A DNA stretch of 64,000 bases. Source: Bin87 sp965204905. GTDB taxonomy: Bacteria > Chloroflexota > Dehalococcoidia > Lucifugimonadales > UBA3495. The notes beneath the pieces were generated by a model that saw only the letters and a list, made by a program, of their open reading frames with translations, ran no database searches and was not told the DNA's origin. Position 1 is the stretch's first letter, and each line of letters begins with the position of its first letter. Where the stretch lies: positions 4,029,832 through 4,093,831 of the forward strand of contig OZ242042.1 of assembly GCA_965204905.1 (NCBI GenBank). Reading direction: 5' to 3'. Position numbers and translations under genes: made by a program. Below are positions 16,108 to 25,114 of this stretch, one piece after another.

Positions 16108-18093
16108 CTAATCGGCGGAGCCGGCAGCCGTTGCCGTCGCAGCCACCGGACGGCGCACCGGCGCCCGGGCCGGCCACAGCGCGATCACCGTGCCCAGAAT
16201 GAGCACCGGGCCGGCGACCCACATCCACCACACCAGCGGGTTGACCAAGATGCGGAAGCCGACCGCGCCGTCCTCCCGGTTCTCGCTGGGCACTACGTAG
16301 AAATCCTCCACCGGCGTGGAGCGTATGGCGGCGAGGGTGGACGCCATGTTGAAGTCCGGGTGGAAAGTGCGCCGGGGGTGCATTACGGTGAGGAACTCGC
16401 CGTTGCGGTACACCTCGACGGTGGTGCGATACTCGGTGCGGTCGGCGAAGGCCAGCGTGGTGGTGTCCACGTAGGTCATGCGGTAGTCGCCGACGGTGAC
16501 CTCGTCGCCGGGGAACATCACCACGTCTTTTTGTATCCCGTAGAAAGACTGGCCGACCACGCCCAACGCGACCATCACCACGGCCAAGTGAACCACGTAG
16601 CCGCCGTAGCGGGGACGGTTGGCTATGATGAGGCGGATGAATCCGACGGCGGGGTTATCGCCGACGCTGCGCCGGCGGGCCATGGTTCCGCGTGTCCACT
16701 CGGTCAGGATGCTTGTGGTTACCAGGGCGCACAGGGCAAACCCGACGACGGCGTAGGGTTGGCGAATGCCAAATATCAGCAGCGCCACCGCCGTTATCAA
16801 TGCGGCGGATCCCGGCAGCAGCAGGGCGCGTCGCAAGGATTGCAGGTTGGCGCGACGCCAGGGCAGCAGCGGACCGACGCCCATGAGCAGCACCAGGACG
16901 AGCATCAGGGGGCCGTTGACCTGGTCGTAGAAGGGTCGGGCGACGGTGATTTCCTGCTCGGCGAACAGGCGGGACAGCAGAGGGTACACGGTACCCCACA
17001 GGGTGGCGAAGGCGATGCCCAGCAGCAGCAGGTTGTTGATGAGGAACGCGGCCTCGCGGGACAGCATGGAGTCCAGCCGCTGGGCGCTGCGCACCAAGTC
17101 GTAGCGCCAGAAGAATATCGCCATGGGGACGATGACGCCAAAGGCGAGGAACAGCAGGAATACCCAGCCCAGCGTGGATGCGCCGAAGGAATGCACCGAC
17201 GGCACCGGCCCGCCCCGGTTCATGAACATTCCGTAGAGAGCGAAGCCAAAGGCGACGTTGATGAGGACGATGTTCCACATTCGGAACATGCCCCGGCGTT
17301 TCTGCACCATGATGGAATGGATGAAGGCGGTCAGCGCGATCCAGGGCATGAAGGCGGCGTTTTCCACCGGGTCCCAGAACCAGAACCCGCCCCAGCCGAG
17401 GATGGTGTAGGCCCACCACGATCCCAGCAGCAGGCCGGACGCCAGCAGCGCCCAGATGCCGACGCCCCAGGCCCGGCCGGCGTCAATCCACTCATCGGCG
17501 CCCTTGCCTCCGATCAGGCTACTCAGGGAAAAGGCCATCGGGATGCTGATGCCCACCAACCCGGCCATCAGCGCCGGCGGGTGGAAGAACATCCCGAAGT
17601 GGGTGAGCAGTGGGTTGATGCCCTGGCCGTCGGGCACCGGGAAGGGCAGCTTCTGGAAGGGGTTGGCCATGAATCCCATGACGGCCAGGAAGAAGACCTC
17701 GATGAGCATGAGGATGGCGACCGTCCACGGCAGGGTGGGTCGGGTGGACGCCGGGGCCAACCAGATCGCCAGCGCGGCCATGACGGAGAGGGCGAAGGCG
17801 ATATAGAGCAGTGACCCCTCGTTGCCGGCGTAGAAGGCGACCCAGGTGTAGATGTTGGGCATGGCGACGTTGCTGTGGGCGGCGACATAGGCCAGCGAGA
17901 AATCGCGGGTGATGAAGGACTGCACCAGCGATAGGGTTGACACCAGCAGCACGACGACAAGCACGTAGGACGCCTTGCGGCTGCTGTCCAGCAGGCCCGG
18001 TGATCCGCGCAGTTGCCCGGCTACCGACGCGGCAAAGGAGTAAGTTGCCAGGGCCAGCGCCATCCAGAGGCAGGCGGCTCCGAGATCAGCCAT
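16108..18093 (-). CDS. ccmF: Cytochrome c-type biogenesis heme lyase CcmF
   Basis: The 661-residue polytopic membrane protein has the WWD-type heme-handling motif near residue 225-250 (GSWWAYTILGWGGFWFWDPVENA), WVAFYAGNEGSLLY near the N-terminus, and a C-terminal soluble segment (VVMFPGDEVTVGDYRMTYVDT) before a final helix. Length and order match bacterial CcmF. It transfers heme from CcmE to apocytochromes together with CcmH. It overlaps ccmH by eight bases. CcmA-E are not in the window, so they must lie elsewhere. Confidence 0.96.
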   Translation of the reverse strand: MADLGAACLWMALALATYSFAASVAGQLRGSPGLLDSSRKASYVLVVVLLVSTLSLVQSFITRDFSLAYVAAHSNVAMPNIYTWVAFYAGNEGSLLYIAFALSVMAALAIWLAPASTRPTLPWTVAILMLIEVFFLAVMGFMANPFQKLPFPVPDGQGINPLLTHFGMFFHPPALMAGLVGISIPMAFSLSSLIGGKGADEWIDAGRAWGVGIWALLASGLLLGSWWAYTILGWGGFWFWDPVENAAFMPWIALTAFIHSIMVQKRRGMFRMWNIVLINVAFGFALYGMFMNRGGPVPSVHSFGASTLGWVFLLFLAFGVIVPMAIFFWRYDLVRSAQRLDSMLSREAAFLINNLLLLGIAFATLWGTVYPLLSRLFAEQEITVARPFYDQVNGPLMLVLVLLMGVGPLLPWRRANLQSLRRALLLPGSAALITAVALLIFGIRQPYAVVGFALCALVTTSILTEWTRGTMARRRSVGDNPAVGFIRLIIANRPRYGGYVVHLAVVMVALGVVGQSFYGIQKDVVMFPGDEVTVGDYRMTYVDTTTLAFADRTEYRTTVEVYRNGEFLTVMHPRRTFHPDFNMASTLAAIRSTPVEDFYVVPSENREDGAVGFRILVNPLVWWMWVAGPVLILGTVIALWPARAPVRRPVAATATAAGSAD

Positions 18094-18709
18094 CCTTTGG
18101 TTCCCCCTCGCCCTGGCCCTCTCCCACCTGGGGAGAGGGAGTTGATGTGTCGGCCAAAGACAGTTCCCGGTCCACTGCTGCGAGGTAGGGTTGCAGGTCG
18201 TCGGCTTCGCCGGCGGTTTCGGATGGGTTGTCGTCGGTGCGGCGGCGCATGGCGCGCAGGGTCAGCACGCCGCCGGCCAGCCCGGCCACGACGATCACGC
18301 CGGGCACGATCCATGCGATCAGATAGAATCCCGAGCGGGGCGGTTCGGCTAGCACGCTTGGGCCGTAGCGTTCGGGGGCGGAGAACCAGTCCAGGACTTC
18401 CTTCCGGGTAGCGCCGTCGGCGAGCAATTCGCGCACCTGGGCTCGCATCTGCTTGGCCAGGGGAACCTCGGTCTGGTCGATGGTCTGGGCGGGACAGACG
18501 GGGCACATGAGCATGCGGTCGATGGCCTGGGCTTCCGCCTCGTCATACGCTCCCGGCGGCGTAGCGGTTTCACCCTTGCCTGATTGCGCCATTGCGTTGC
18601 CAAAGAAGAAAGCGCAGGCCAACAGGGCGATGGCAGAGGCAATGCAAACTCTGGTGAAGGGGTTTCTCACCTGGCGGCTACCGTGCGCTTTGAGCAGCTT
18701 GGATTTCAT
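18086..18709 (-). CDS. ccmH: Cytochrome c maturation protein CcmH, C-terminus built from a palindromic repeat
   Basis: The 207-residue protein has a signal/anchor (about 22-41), the CcmH redox motif MCPVCPAQT (Cys69, Cys72), the helical RAQVRELLADGATRKEVLDWF region, PERYGPSVL, and a second transmembrane helix (about 128-149). The motif differs from the usual CPVCQGQS/T by having Pro-Ala. The last ~18 residues (PSPQVGEGQGEGEP) are encoded by a CTCTCCC-family palindromic repeat at 18104-18139, so the tail is recently acquired. It overlaps ccmF at its 3' end and the cytochrome gene at its 5' end (32 bases); a shorter start is possible. Confidence 0.92.
   Translation of the reverse strand: MKSKLLKAHGSRQVRNPFTRVCIASAIALLACAFFFGNAMAQSGKGETATPPGAYDEAEAQAIDRMLMCPVCPAQTIDQTEVPLAKQMRAQVRELLADGATRKEVLDWFSAPERYGPSVLAEPPRSGFYLIAWIVPGVIVVAGLAGGVLTLRAMRRRTDDNPSETAGEADDLQPYLAAVDRELSLADTSTPSPQVGEGQGEGEPKDG
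18104..18139. repeat. CTCTCCC/GGGAGAG palindromic repeat, copy 2, inside ccmH
   Basis: A hairpin-forming repeat located within the 3' coding end of ccmH, where it is translated. The same family is intergenic elsewhere. Confidence 0.8.
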
Positions 18710-19145
18710 CTGGCCACTTACTCTTGATATAAGCCAACACTGCCCAAATATCGTCGTCGTTCAGTGTATCGGAAAACCCTGGCATGGCGCTTTTGTAATC
18801 GCTGCCGATAACGGCTCTCGGTCCCCATTTGGTAAGCTCAAATAGAAGTTCGTCGCCGTGATGCCAGGTATGGCCGGTGACGTCGTGAGGTGGCGCTGGC
18901 AGGGTTCCGTCCGCATTCCGCAAGGTCCAGTTCGCCTGCCCTTCGAGGTTAACACCGTGACAAGAGGCGCAGGCTTCTTGATAAACCACTTCGCCGCGAG
19001 CGACCATATCGGGATTAGAAGCGTCAGCCCGGTTTGAAGTCAGGTTTTGTCCGTCGGTACAGCCAACCAGGACCATGACTACCGCGACAGCCATCATAAT
19101 CCGGCAGAGATTGGACGGTAGATTCATCATAGACTTTTCTAACAT
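18678..19145 (-). CDS. c-type cytochrome lipoprotein
   Basis: The 155-residue protein has a lipoprotein signal ending VLVGC (Cys29) and one heme motif CASCH (59-63). A distal 'KSAMPGFSDTLNDDDIWAVLAYIKS' gives the axial Met and the C-terminal helix of class I cytochromes. 'GHTWHHGDELLFELTKWG' is characteristic of cytochromes that accompany oxidases and alternative complex III. It lies between ActE and ccmH and may be a soluble-side electron acceptor of the complex. Starts at 19130 or 19127 (Met6/7) are also possible. Confidence 0.88.
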   Translation of the reverse strand: MLEKSMMNLPSNLCRIMMAVAVVMVLVGCTDGQNLTSNRADASNPDMVARGEVVYQEACASCHGVNLEGQANWTLRNADGTLPAPPHDVTGHTWHHGDELLFELTKWGPRAVIGSDYKSAMPGFSDTLNDDDIWAVLAYIKSKWPDEIQAAQSAR

Positions 19146-19210
19146 CCGCTATTCGCCCAATACGCTGGCCGGATCTGATACCCGCTTAACACACGCCGCA
19201 TGTTCTATGG

Positions 19211-19546
19211 TCATTCGTCCAGTATGGATTGCAGGATCTCCCACGTCAGTCCGCGTTCCTGAGCTTTACGGCTCATTTCCGACATAGTCTCCCGCAGTGA
19301 CTTTCTAGTTTCCGGCACTTTGTCCAACCCCAACTTGGCGATTAGCTCCATCTTTAGGCGCTCTTGCTCAGCCTCCCAACAGGGGCCGCGTGCCGCTTCC
19401 GCCTCCTGTTGCCTTTTGGCGAGCGCCATCTTATCGCGCAAGTATGAGTTCACCAGAAACTCGACCTGGCGGTGGCCCATGTCTGACGTCGAGCGATAGT
19501 ATTCGGCTACATCGGAATCAACCGTCACTGCTATGGTGTCTTTCAT
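19211..19546 (-). CDS. Unrecognised 111-residue protein, possible ribbon-helix-helix DNA-binding protein
   Basis: The start MKDTIAVTVDSDVAEYYRSTS reads like a ribbon-helix-helix strand ('tIaVtVDsdva'). A helix and a highly charged helical region (RQQEAEAARGPCWEAEQERLKMELIAKLG) follow. Start 19546 was preferred because GGGGGA precedes it; an upstream ATG at 19561 has no ribosome site. It is out of place within the respiratory cluster, being flanked by cytochromes, so it may be a late insertion such as an antitoxin-like gene. No partner toxin is visible. Confidence 0.6.
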   Translation of the reverse strand: MKDTIAVTVDSDVAEYYRSTSDMGHRQVEFLVNSYLRDKMALAKRQQEAEAARGPCWEAEQERLKMELIAKLGLDKVPETRKSLRETMSEMSRKAQERGLTWEILQSILDE

Positions 19547-19630
19547 CGCTGTGTCCCCCATAGAAATGAGTGCTACCGTAATGGTAACACTCTGAGCGAC
19601 GCCTTGCCGGGGAGTTGCGCGGATACGGCG

Positions 19631-20182
19631 CTACTGGCAGGCCGCCTGGTTGCCGTCCTGGATGCAGTCTTCCACGTAGTCCAGCACCAGCTCAATCTGG
19701 TCTTCGGTGAGCAGCTTGGAGAAGGAGGGCATGATGTTGACGCCGCCAGTAAGGACGCCCCGTAGCGCGTCGCGGTCGAGGCCCCTAGCGGCTTCAGAGG
19801 TCAGGTTGGGGTTCAGGAGTGGGGCGTCGGTGGCCTGGTAGCCGTAATCGACGATCATGCGGCCGAGCACCTGGCCATCACCCTGGCCCGTGACGCCGTG
19901 ACACATGACGCAGTTGGTTTCAAAGATGTGCTTGCCCGATCCGGCGAAGGACGTGGGCTGCGGCGGCGTGGAGCCGTACCAGGGTACCGCGGAGGCCGGC
20001 GGGCTGAGGCGCGGCGGCTCGTGGACCTTGTAGGACGGCTGGTAGTGCATCTCGTAGAAGATGTCCAGCGGATACGAACCTTGCGAACACCCGACGGCCA
20101 GCAAACCGGCCACGATGGCCAACCCGACCAACGGCAGCAGTCGCCCGCGCATCAGTTTAGTTCGTGTCATCAAAGTTCTCAT
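19631..20182 (-). CDS. actE: Alternative complex III cytochrome c subunit ActE
   Basis: The 183-residue lipoprotein (lipobox LAVGC, Cys32) has one heme motif CVMCH (91-95) and the ActE N-terminal pattern SYPLDIFYEMHYQPSYKVHEPPRLSPP, then VPWYGSTPP. A 'VNIMPSFSKLLTEDQIELVLDYV' tail supplies the axial Met. ActE is the membrane-anchored monoheme cytochrome that passes electrons from ActA to the oxidase or a mobile carrier. It follows the two ActD genes. Alternative starts at Met5 and Met11 exist. Confidence 0.9.
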   Translation of the reverse strand: MRTLMTRTKLMRGRLLPLVGLAIVAGLLAVGCSQGSYPLDIFYEMHYQPSYKVHEPPRLSPPASAVPWYGSTPPQPTSFAGSGKHIFETNCVMCHGVTGQGDGQVLGRMIVDYGYQATDAPLLNPNLTSEAARGLDRDALRGVLTGGVNIMPSFSKLLTEDQIELVLDYVEDCIQDGNQAACQ

Positions 20183-20228
20183 TCCGATCTTGGTGATGAT
20201 GGTGAAAATAATCGCTAGATGTTTGAGG

Positions 20229-20732
20229 TCAGCGAGTGGTAACGTCCACTGCGCCAGCTTCGTTGAGTATCTCGGTCACGCGGGGACTCTGATCTGCGCC
20301 GGCGTTGACGAGCAGGCCGATGAGTCCCTGACTGATGCGGTCGTCGGACATGGGGTTGCGCAGGTTGGGGCGGATAGCCATGACCAGCCCGACCACGGTG
20401 AACAGGATCGCGCCCAGCAGCGCGCCGGTGTAGCAGATGACGGCCAGCGGCGGCATGGCCAGGATGGGCTTCGGCGCTATGGTCATGGGGACGGCCATTG
20501 GAGTTACCCCGGCCACCACCAGGGCGACGATCAGCCCGATGAGTCCGCCGAGCAGGGGCCACACGTAGAGCCGGTGGCGTTCCATACCCTCGCCCAGTGC
20601 GCCTTCGGGATAAGGCACGTCGGTGAGGAAGTTGTAATCGGATTCGGGGATGCCGGCCGACTTGAGCGCGTCGCCGGCGTCAGCGGCCGCCGAAGCGTCG
20701 TCAAACAGTCCCAGAATTGCTTGTGTTGCCAT
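20229..20732 (-). CDS. actD: Alternative complex III subunit ActD, copy 2 (DUF3341)
   Basis: The 167-residue protein contains AILGLFDDASAAADAGDALKSAGI, FLTDVPYPEGALGE, and two transmembrane helices (about 62-82 and 105-127). It is the DUF3341 family that supplies the ActD membrane subunit of quinol:cytochrome c oxidoreductase. It lies 21 bases downstream of a second, clearly homologous actD gene, so the subunit is duplicated in tandem. Either the complex uses both or one is specialised. Confidence 0.88.
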   Translation of the reverse strand: MATQAILGLFDDASAAADAGDALKSAGIPESDYNFLTDVPYPEGALGEGMERHRLYVWPLLGGLIGLIVALVVAGVTPMAVPMTIAPKPILAMPPLAVICYTGALLGAILFTVVGLVMAIRPNLRNPMSDDRISQGLIGLLVNAGADQSPRVTEILNEAGAVDVTTR

Positions 20733-20753
20733 GGGATAAATCCGCTTGTTGCG

Positions 20754-21314
20754 TTACTGATCCGTTTTGACTTCCACCGCGCCGGCGGAGTTCATTATCT
20801 CGATCACTTCGTAGCGTTGCTCAGGCTCAGCGTTGACGCGCAGGCCGAGGAACCCCTGGGTGATGCGGTTGTCGTAAAGGCCCAATTGGAACTTGGGCAG
20901 GCGGGACTCGAAGACGATGCCGATGACGGTGAAGAGGATCGCGCCGAGCATGGTGCCTTCGTAGCACACGATGGCCATGGGCGGCAGGGACAGCACGGGC
21001 TTGCCTCCCGTCACCAGCGGGTACGCGACCTGGGTCATTGCGGTGATCATGATGCCGGAGGACAGGCCCAGGAGCGCGCCGATGAAGGGGTACAGGTACA
21101 GGCGGTGCTTTTCCTCGCGCTCGCCCAGGGAGCCTTCCGGGTAGGGCGAATCGGTGAGGAAGTCGTAATCGGTGTCGGGAACGCCGGCTTCCTTGAGCGC
21201 GTCGCCGGCAGTGGCGGCGGACTCGGCGTCCTGGAACAGGCCCAGTATGGCCTGCTTCCGATTGGGCGGAGACAGCGCGTCCCGCATCCGCTGCATGAAT
21301 CCTGGCATTGCCAT
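20754..21314 (-). CDS. actD: Alternative complex III subunit ActD, copy 1 (DUF3341)
   Basis: The 186-residue DUF3341 protein carries KQAILGLFQDAESAATAGDALKEAGVP and FLTDSPYPEGSLGE, and has two transmembrane helices at about 75-98 and 120-142. It has a short extra N-terminus (MAMPGFMQRMRDALSP) relative to the next copy. ActD is a two-helix membrane subunit that packs beside the NrfD-like quinol-binding subunits. It starts 12 bases after the actC stop and is followed by the second actD. Confidence 0.9.
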   Translation of the reverse strand: MAMPGFMQRMRDALSPPNRKQAILGLFQDAESAATAGDALKEAGVPDTDYDFLTDSPYPEGSLGEREEKHRLYLYPFIGALLGLSSGIMITAMTQVAYPLVTGGKPVLSLPPMAIVCYEGTMLGAILFTVIGIVFESRLPKFQLGLYDNRITQGFLGLRVNAEPEQRYEVIEIMNSAGAVEVKTDQ

Positions 21315-21326
21315 GGCGGTAACTCT

Positions 21327-22715
21327 CTAGTCCTCTCTGAAGGTGGCGGTCAAGGTACGGCGGCCGACCTGCATTTCGGTCCGCAGGATGTCGCCTTCCT
21401 TGATGTCGTACAGCGGCACCAGGGGGAACACGCGGCTGAACAGCAGCATGAGCATGGATACGAAGGCGAAAGTCGCGCCCACGATGAGGGCTTCCGGCCA
21501 CTGGGGCAGGTAGTCGTTCCAGGTGAAGGTCTGGAACTGCTTGTTGGCCTGGCCGGGCACGAACAGCAGGTAGCGCTCCAGCCACATGCCCACGTTCACG
21601 GAGATACACGCGGTGGACATGATCCAGAGGTTGCGCCGCCACGCCTTGGGCAGCCACAGGATGACCGGCAGGAAGTAGGTGATGCCGACGAAGACAATCA
21701 TCCAGACGTTGTAGGCAACGCCGTAATCGCCGGGTAGGAATTGCAGGGCGCGGACGGCCAGCTCGTCGCCCTCCAGGCCGTAGATGCCGAAGATGATCTC
21801 CATGACCAGGAAGTAGAACCAGCCAGTGGCGACGACGATGAGCAGGCGGCCCAGCGCGTCGATGTGCTCGTGGCGGATGTAGTCCTGCCAGCCGTAGGCC
21901 CAGCGCAGCAGGATCATGGCGAAGATGACGGCGGAGACGCCGGAGTGGACCGCGCCGACCACGAAGTAGGGGGCGAAGACCGTGCTGTGCCATGACTTGA
22001 TGGCGACGGCCATGCCGAAGTCCCAGGACACGATGGAGTGTACGGAGACGAACACGGGCAGGATAAGCGCGGAGAGCAGGACGCCGGCGATGATCTGGAG
22101 CTTCCACTGGCGGGGGTTGCCCTCCCAGCCCATGGCCAGCAGGGTGTACACGAGCTTGGGCCAGCCGGTGGTGCGGTCGCGCAGCACGGCGAAGTCGGGC
22201 ACCAGCGCTATAATCACGAACAGCGTGGATGAGGTGAGGTAGGTCAGAATCGCGGAGGGGTCCCACACCAGCGGCGTGCGGATGTTGGGCCAGATGCCGC
22301 GGGCGAAGTCATAGGGGAAGGCCCAGTAGAGGATGCGCCAGGGGCGTCCCGTGTGGATGATCGGCATGATCATCGCGGTCATCAGGGAGAAGATGGTGAG
22401 GACCTCGGCGGCGCGAGTGGCGGGACGCCGCCATTCGGCCTTGGCCAAGCGCAGGATGGCGGAAAGCATCACGCCGGCGTGGCTGATACCGATCCAGAAC
22501 ACGAAGTTGGTGATGAAGAAGCCCCATACCACCTTGTAGTTCAACCCGGTAATGCCCAGGCCGGTGTTGATCATGATGCCGATGGTGATGGTCGCCGCCA
22601 GCACGATTGCGCCCAGCAGCGACACGACCGGCCAGAACCAGCGGGGCGTTTCCAGTATGGACCGCAGCAGGTCCCGGTTGATCTGCGCTGCGGGTAGGAC
22701 TTTGCCTTCCTGCAT
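21327..22715 (-). CDS. actC: Alternative complex III NrfD-like quinol-oxidising subunit ActC
   Basis: The 462-residue protein has about ten transmembrane helices. The segments FWIGISHAGVMLSAILRL, WRRPATRAAEVLTIFSLM, HTGRPWRILYWAFPY and IWPNIRTPLVWDPSAILTYLTSS are typical of ActC, the NrfD/PsrC-type membrane subunit holding the quinol site near the periplasmic face. It starts seven bases after the upstream NrfD-like gene. Both NrfD-like subunits are present, as in characterised alternative complex III (ActC and ActF). Confidence 0.92.
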   Translation of the reverse strand: MQEGKVLPAAQINRDLLRSILETPRWFWPVVSLLGAIVLAATITIGIMINTGLGITGLNYKVVWGFFITNFVFWIGISHAGVMLSAILRLAKAEWRRPATRAAEVLTIFSLMTAMIMPIIHTGRPWRILYWAFPYDFARGIWPNIRTPLVWDPSAILTYLTSSTLFVIIALVPDFAVLRDRTTGWPKLVYTLLAMGWEGNPRQWKLQIIAGVLLSALILPVFVSVHSIVSWDFGMAVAIKSWHSTVFAPYFVVGAVHSGVSAVIFAMILLRWAYGWQDYIRHEHIDALGRLLIVVATGWFYFLVMEIIFGIYGLEGDELAVRALQFLPGDYGVAYNVWMIVFVGITYFLPVILWLPKAWRRNLWIMSTACISVNVGMWLERYLLFVPGQANKQFQTFTWNDYLPQWPEALIVGATFAFVSMLMLLFSRVFPLVPLYDIKEGDILRTEMQVGRRTLTATFRED

Positions 22716-22722
22716 TTTGACT

Positions 22723-24216
22723 TTACTCCGGCTTGGTCAGCACCAGGTATCGGCCGCGGATGAGAGTGTCAACCCGCTGGTACATGGAGCCTTCTTTCAT
22801 TTCCCAGAGGGACAGGGGAGGCAGGATCATCATGCCGATGCGGAACACCAGCAGCACGATGCCCACGCCGCCCAGGATCATGAAGATGTCCCACAGATCG
22901 GGGAAGGTTGCGCCGGGAACCGGCAACAACAACGCCGGGAAGGAGAAGGCGTCGGACGGCAGGTAGTACAGTCCGCCCTCCACCGCCGGCGCGGCGGCAA
23001 AGGCAGCCGCGAAGATGCGGATGTGCCAGAGCATCAGGCCAATGACGATGAAGATGGCGGCCAGGGGCGCGCCCCAACCCTCGCGCCGGGCGTGGTTGGA
23101 CACCAGGATGGGGAAGGGTATGAAGAAGGTGAAGAAGAGCTGCGCCCAGAAGATGCCGATGTAGGAATCGAACATCAGGTAGTTCAGGATCGCCTGCTCG
23201 ACTTCAAGACGGCCATACCAGTAGGTGATGAAGAACGCGAAGAGGTGGTAGGTGTGCAGCAGGGTGAGGCCCAGCAGCACTTTACTGGCGGCCCAGAAGG
23301 GCGCCTGGCCGATGAGATCGCGGTAGCCGCCCCAGCGTCGCATGGCGTAGGCCACCAACAGAATGGAGGCGAGACCGCCCTGGAAGCTGATAACGGTGTA
23401 GAAGGGGGGCAGGATGGAGTCTTTCCAGCCGGGGATCATGGCCATGGCGAAATCGCTGACCACGAGGAACTGGACGAAGACGACCATCATGAAGTAGAGC
23501 GCGCCCAAGATGGCGAGGCCGCCCTTCTGAATCTGCCACTGGCGCTTGGTGCCGTACCAGCCGCCGGCGAGCCGACCGTAGAGGGAGGCGCGGAAACCGG
23601 ACACCAGGTGCCGGCTCTGGGCCATGTCGGGCAATGCGGCGAGCCAGAGGATCGCAACGGAGCAGAAGGACAGGCCGATCATGCCGGCGAGGAGCCAGCC
23701 GGACGGGTTGACGAGTTCCTGGAACCAGATGGACCGGCGCACCATCAACTCGCCGCTTTCGGTTGCGACGCCGATGTCGGGCAGGGCGATGAGGGCCGGG
23801 ATGAACAGCAGGATGTTGACGATGCTGACCAGGGAGAAAATCTCTGCGATACGCGACAGAGGCCGACGCCAGTGGCTCTTGGTGAACCGGAAGGCGCAGG
23901 CAGCCAGCGGCGCGGAGGCGGTCAGCGTGAACACGAAGGCGAAGGCCGCGACATAGAAGCCCCAAGCGCGGTGGTCGGAGAATCCGGCGGTGAACGCCTT
24001 GAGCAGGAAGCCGACGATACCCAGAATGGTGAGCACGGCGCCGGCGTAGAACACCAAACGCCAGATTCCCGGCGTGGTGCGCTGCTTCTCGTTGACCTCG
24101 GCGACCAGCCCCGGGGCATCGGGGATGACCCACATTTCCGGCCCGAAGTGGCCGTGTTCGTGGGCGTCGTGGCCGTGGTCCGCCGCGGGCGGATGCGCCT
24201 GGGTTTCGCTAGCCAT
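22723..24216 (-). CDS. Second NrfD-like membrane subunit of alternative complex III (ActF-like)
   Basis: The 497-residue polytopic protein has a His-rich N-terminus (HDAHEHGHFGPEMW) and about ten helices. Conserved pieces such as FRFTKSHWRRPLSRIAEIFSL parallel the 'KaeWRRPitRaaE' block of ActC. It is paralogous to ActC and corresponds best to ActF, although its position (before ActC) differs from some act operons. Its start overlaps the upstream Fe-S gene stop by one base. The second NrfD subunit is thought to take part in proton movement; that is family knowledge, not shown here. Confidence 0.8.
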   Translation of the reverse strand: MASETQAHPPAADHGHDAHEHGHFGPEMWVIPDAPGLVAEVNEKQRTTPGIWRLVFYAGAVLTILGIVGFLLKAFTAGFSDHRAWGFYVAAFAFVFTLTASAPLAACAFRFTKSHWRRPLSRIAEIFSLVSIVNILLFIPALIALPDIGVATESGELMVRRSIWFQELVNPSGWLLAGMIGLSFCSVAILWLAALPDMAQSRHLVSGFRASLYGRLAGGWYGTKRQWQIQKGGLAILGALYFMMVVFVQFLVVSDFAMAMIPGWKDSILPPFYTVISFQGGLASILLVAYAMRRWGGYRDLIGQAPFWAASKVLLGLTLLHTYHLFAFFITYWYGRLEVEQAILNYLMFDSYIGIFWAQLFFTFFIPFPILVSNHARREGWGAPLAAIFIVIGLMLWHIRIFAAAFAAAPAVEGGLYYLPSDAFSFPALLLPVPGATFPDLWDIFMILGGVGIVLLVFRIGMMILPPLSLWEMKEGSMYQRVDTLIRGRYLVLTKPE

Positions 24217-25004
24217 CAGTGTCCACCCTTACCCGCGAGGGGGTACTGGTCAACTTTCTTGAGGTAGATGACGCTGGGCCGGGTGTTCATTTCTTCCAGC
24301 AGGCGGTAGCCCCGGGTTTCGCGGTCGTGCTCGCCGTGGCCCGGGTGCGCGTTCACGTCGTCGAAGTAGGGCTTGATGGCGGCGTTGTCGTCCATCAGGT
24401 CGCCGAACATCAGGGCGTTGGTGGGGCAAGCCTGGACGCAGGCGGGATCGTAGTTGCCGCCGGCGATGGTCTCATCGTTGAGGCGGTTGCCGCCCTGGGC
24501 CTCGACCTGCAACTCGCCCCGGCGGATGCGCTGCACGCAGAAGGTGCACTTTTCGGTGATACCGCGAGTGCGCACGGTAACGTCGGGGTTCAGTTGGTTC
24601 TCCATGCGGGCCGGCCAGTTGGGATGCCAGTAGTTGAACATCCGCACCTGGTAGGGACAGTTGTTGATGCAGTAGCGGGTGCCGACGCATCGGTTATAGA
24701 CCTGGACGTTGAGTCCTTCCTCGTTGTGGTAGGTGGCGTACACCGGGCAGACCGGCTCGCAGGGCGCGTTTTCGCAGTGCTGGCAGAGCACGGGCATGAA
24801 GCGCGCCTTGACGTTGGGGTACTCGCCCTCCCAGTAGCGCTCGATGCGGATCCACTCGTAGGCCCGGCGCTGGAGGAAGTAGTCCTTGGTGTTGATGGGG
24901 ATGTTGTTCTCGGCCTGGCAAGCGATTACGCAGGCTTGGCAGCCCGTGCATTTGTCCAGGTCGGCGACCATTCCCCATTTGTGTTGGTATTGAGCGTTCG
25001 GCAT
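24216..25004 (-). CDS. actB2: Alternative complex III iron-sulfur subunit (ActB C-terminal half as a separate gene)
   Basis: The 262-residue ferredoxin-like protein has four cysteine groups: CTGCQACVIAC (about 18-28), CQHCENAPCEPVCP, CVGTRYCINNCPYQ, and the distal CTFCVQRI ... CVQACPTNAL. This supports three 4Fe-4S clusters and one 3Fe-4S or further 4Fe-4S cluster, as in DmsB/PsrB-type subunits. In most act operons this domain is fused to the molybdopterin-like domain as ActB; here the two are separate genes with a 110-base gap holding a palindromic repeat. Confidence 0.92.
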   Translation of the reverse strand: MPNAQYQHKWGMVADLDKCTGCQACVIACQAENNIPINTKDYFLQRRAYEWIRIERYWEGEYPNVKARFMPVLCQHCENAPCEPVCPVYATYHNEEGLNVQVYNRCVGTRYCINNCPYQVRMFNYWHPNWPARMENQLNPDVTVRTRGITEKCTFCVQRIRRGELQVEAQGGNRLNDETIAGGNYDPACVQACPTNALMFGDLMDDNAAIKPYFDDVNAHPGHGEHDRETRGYRLLEEMNTRPSVIYLKKVDQYPLAGKGGH

Positions 25005-25062
25005 CTTCTAATTATCCAAAGGTCACTGTTCGTTTTCTCACCGTATCCGCCTTTGGCGGGCT

Positions 25063-25089
25063 GGATTCCCGCGAAAGCGGGAATGACGG
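25063..25089. repeat. REP-like palindrome, GGATTCCCGCGAAAGCGGGA type
   Basis: Perfect palindromic arms (ATTCCCGC/GCGGGAAT) followed by GACGG, between the two halves of actB. It belongs to the family whose translation gives 'VIPAKAGIQ'. Confidence 0.8.
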
Positions 25090-25114
25090 GGTATTTTACA
25101 CGGTGACTTACCGT

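Noticed and set aside
15901..17814. A 637-codon plus-strand open frame antisense to ccmF
   Set aside because: Composition is a Gly/His/Asp/Gln-rich shadow of the ccmF codons on the other strand; no motif or ribosome site. CcmF on the minus strand is unmistakable.
20827..22266. A 479-codon minus-strand frame overlapping actC and actD
   Set aside because: It is in a shifted frame over two well-supported genes and is Arg/His-rich low-complexity sequence.
20061..24267. Two plus-strand open frames of more than 550 codons antisense to the act genes
   Set aside because: Both are shadows created by GC-rich codon bias opposite ActD, ActC and the second NrfD-like subunit; their translations have no known fold signature.
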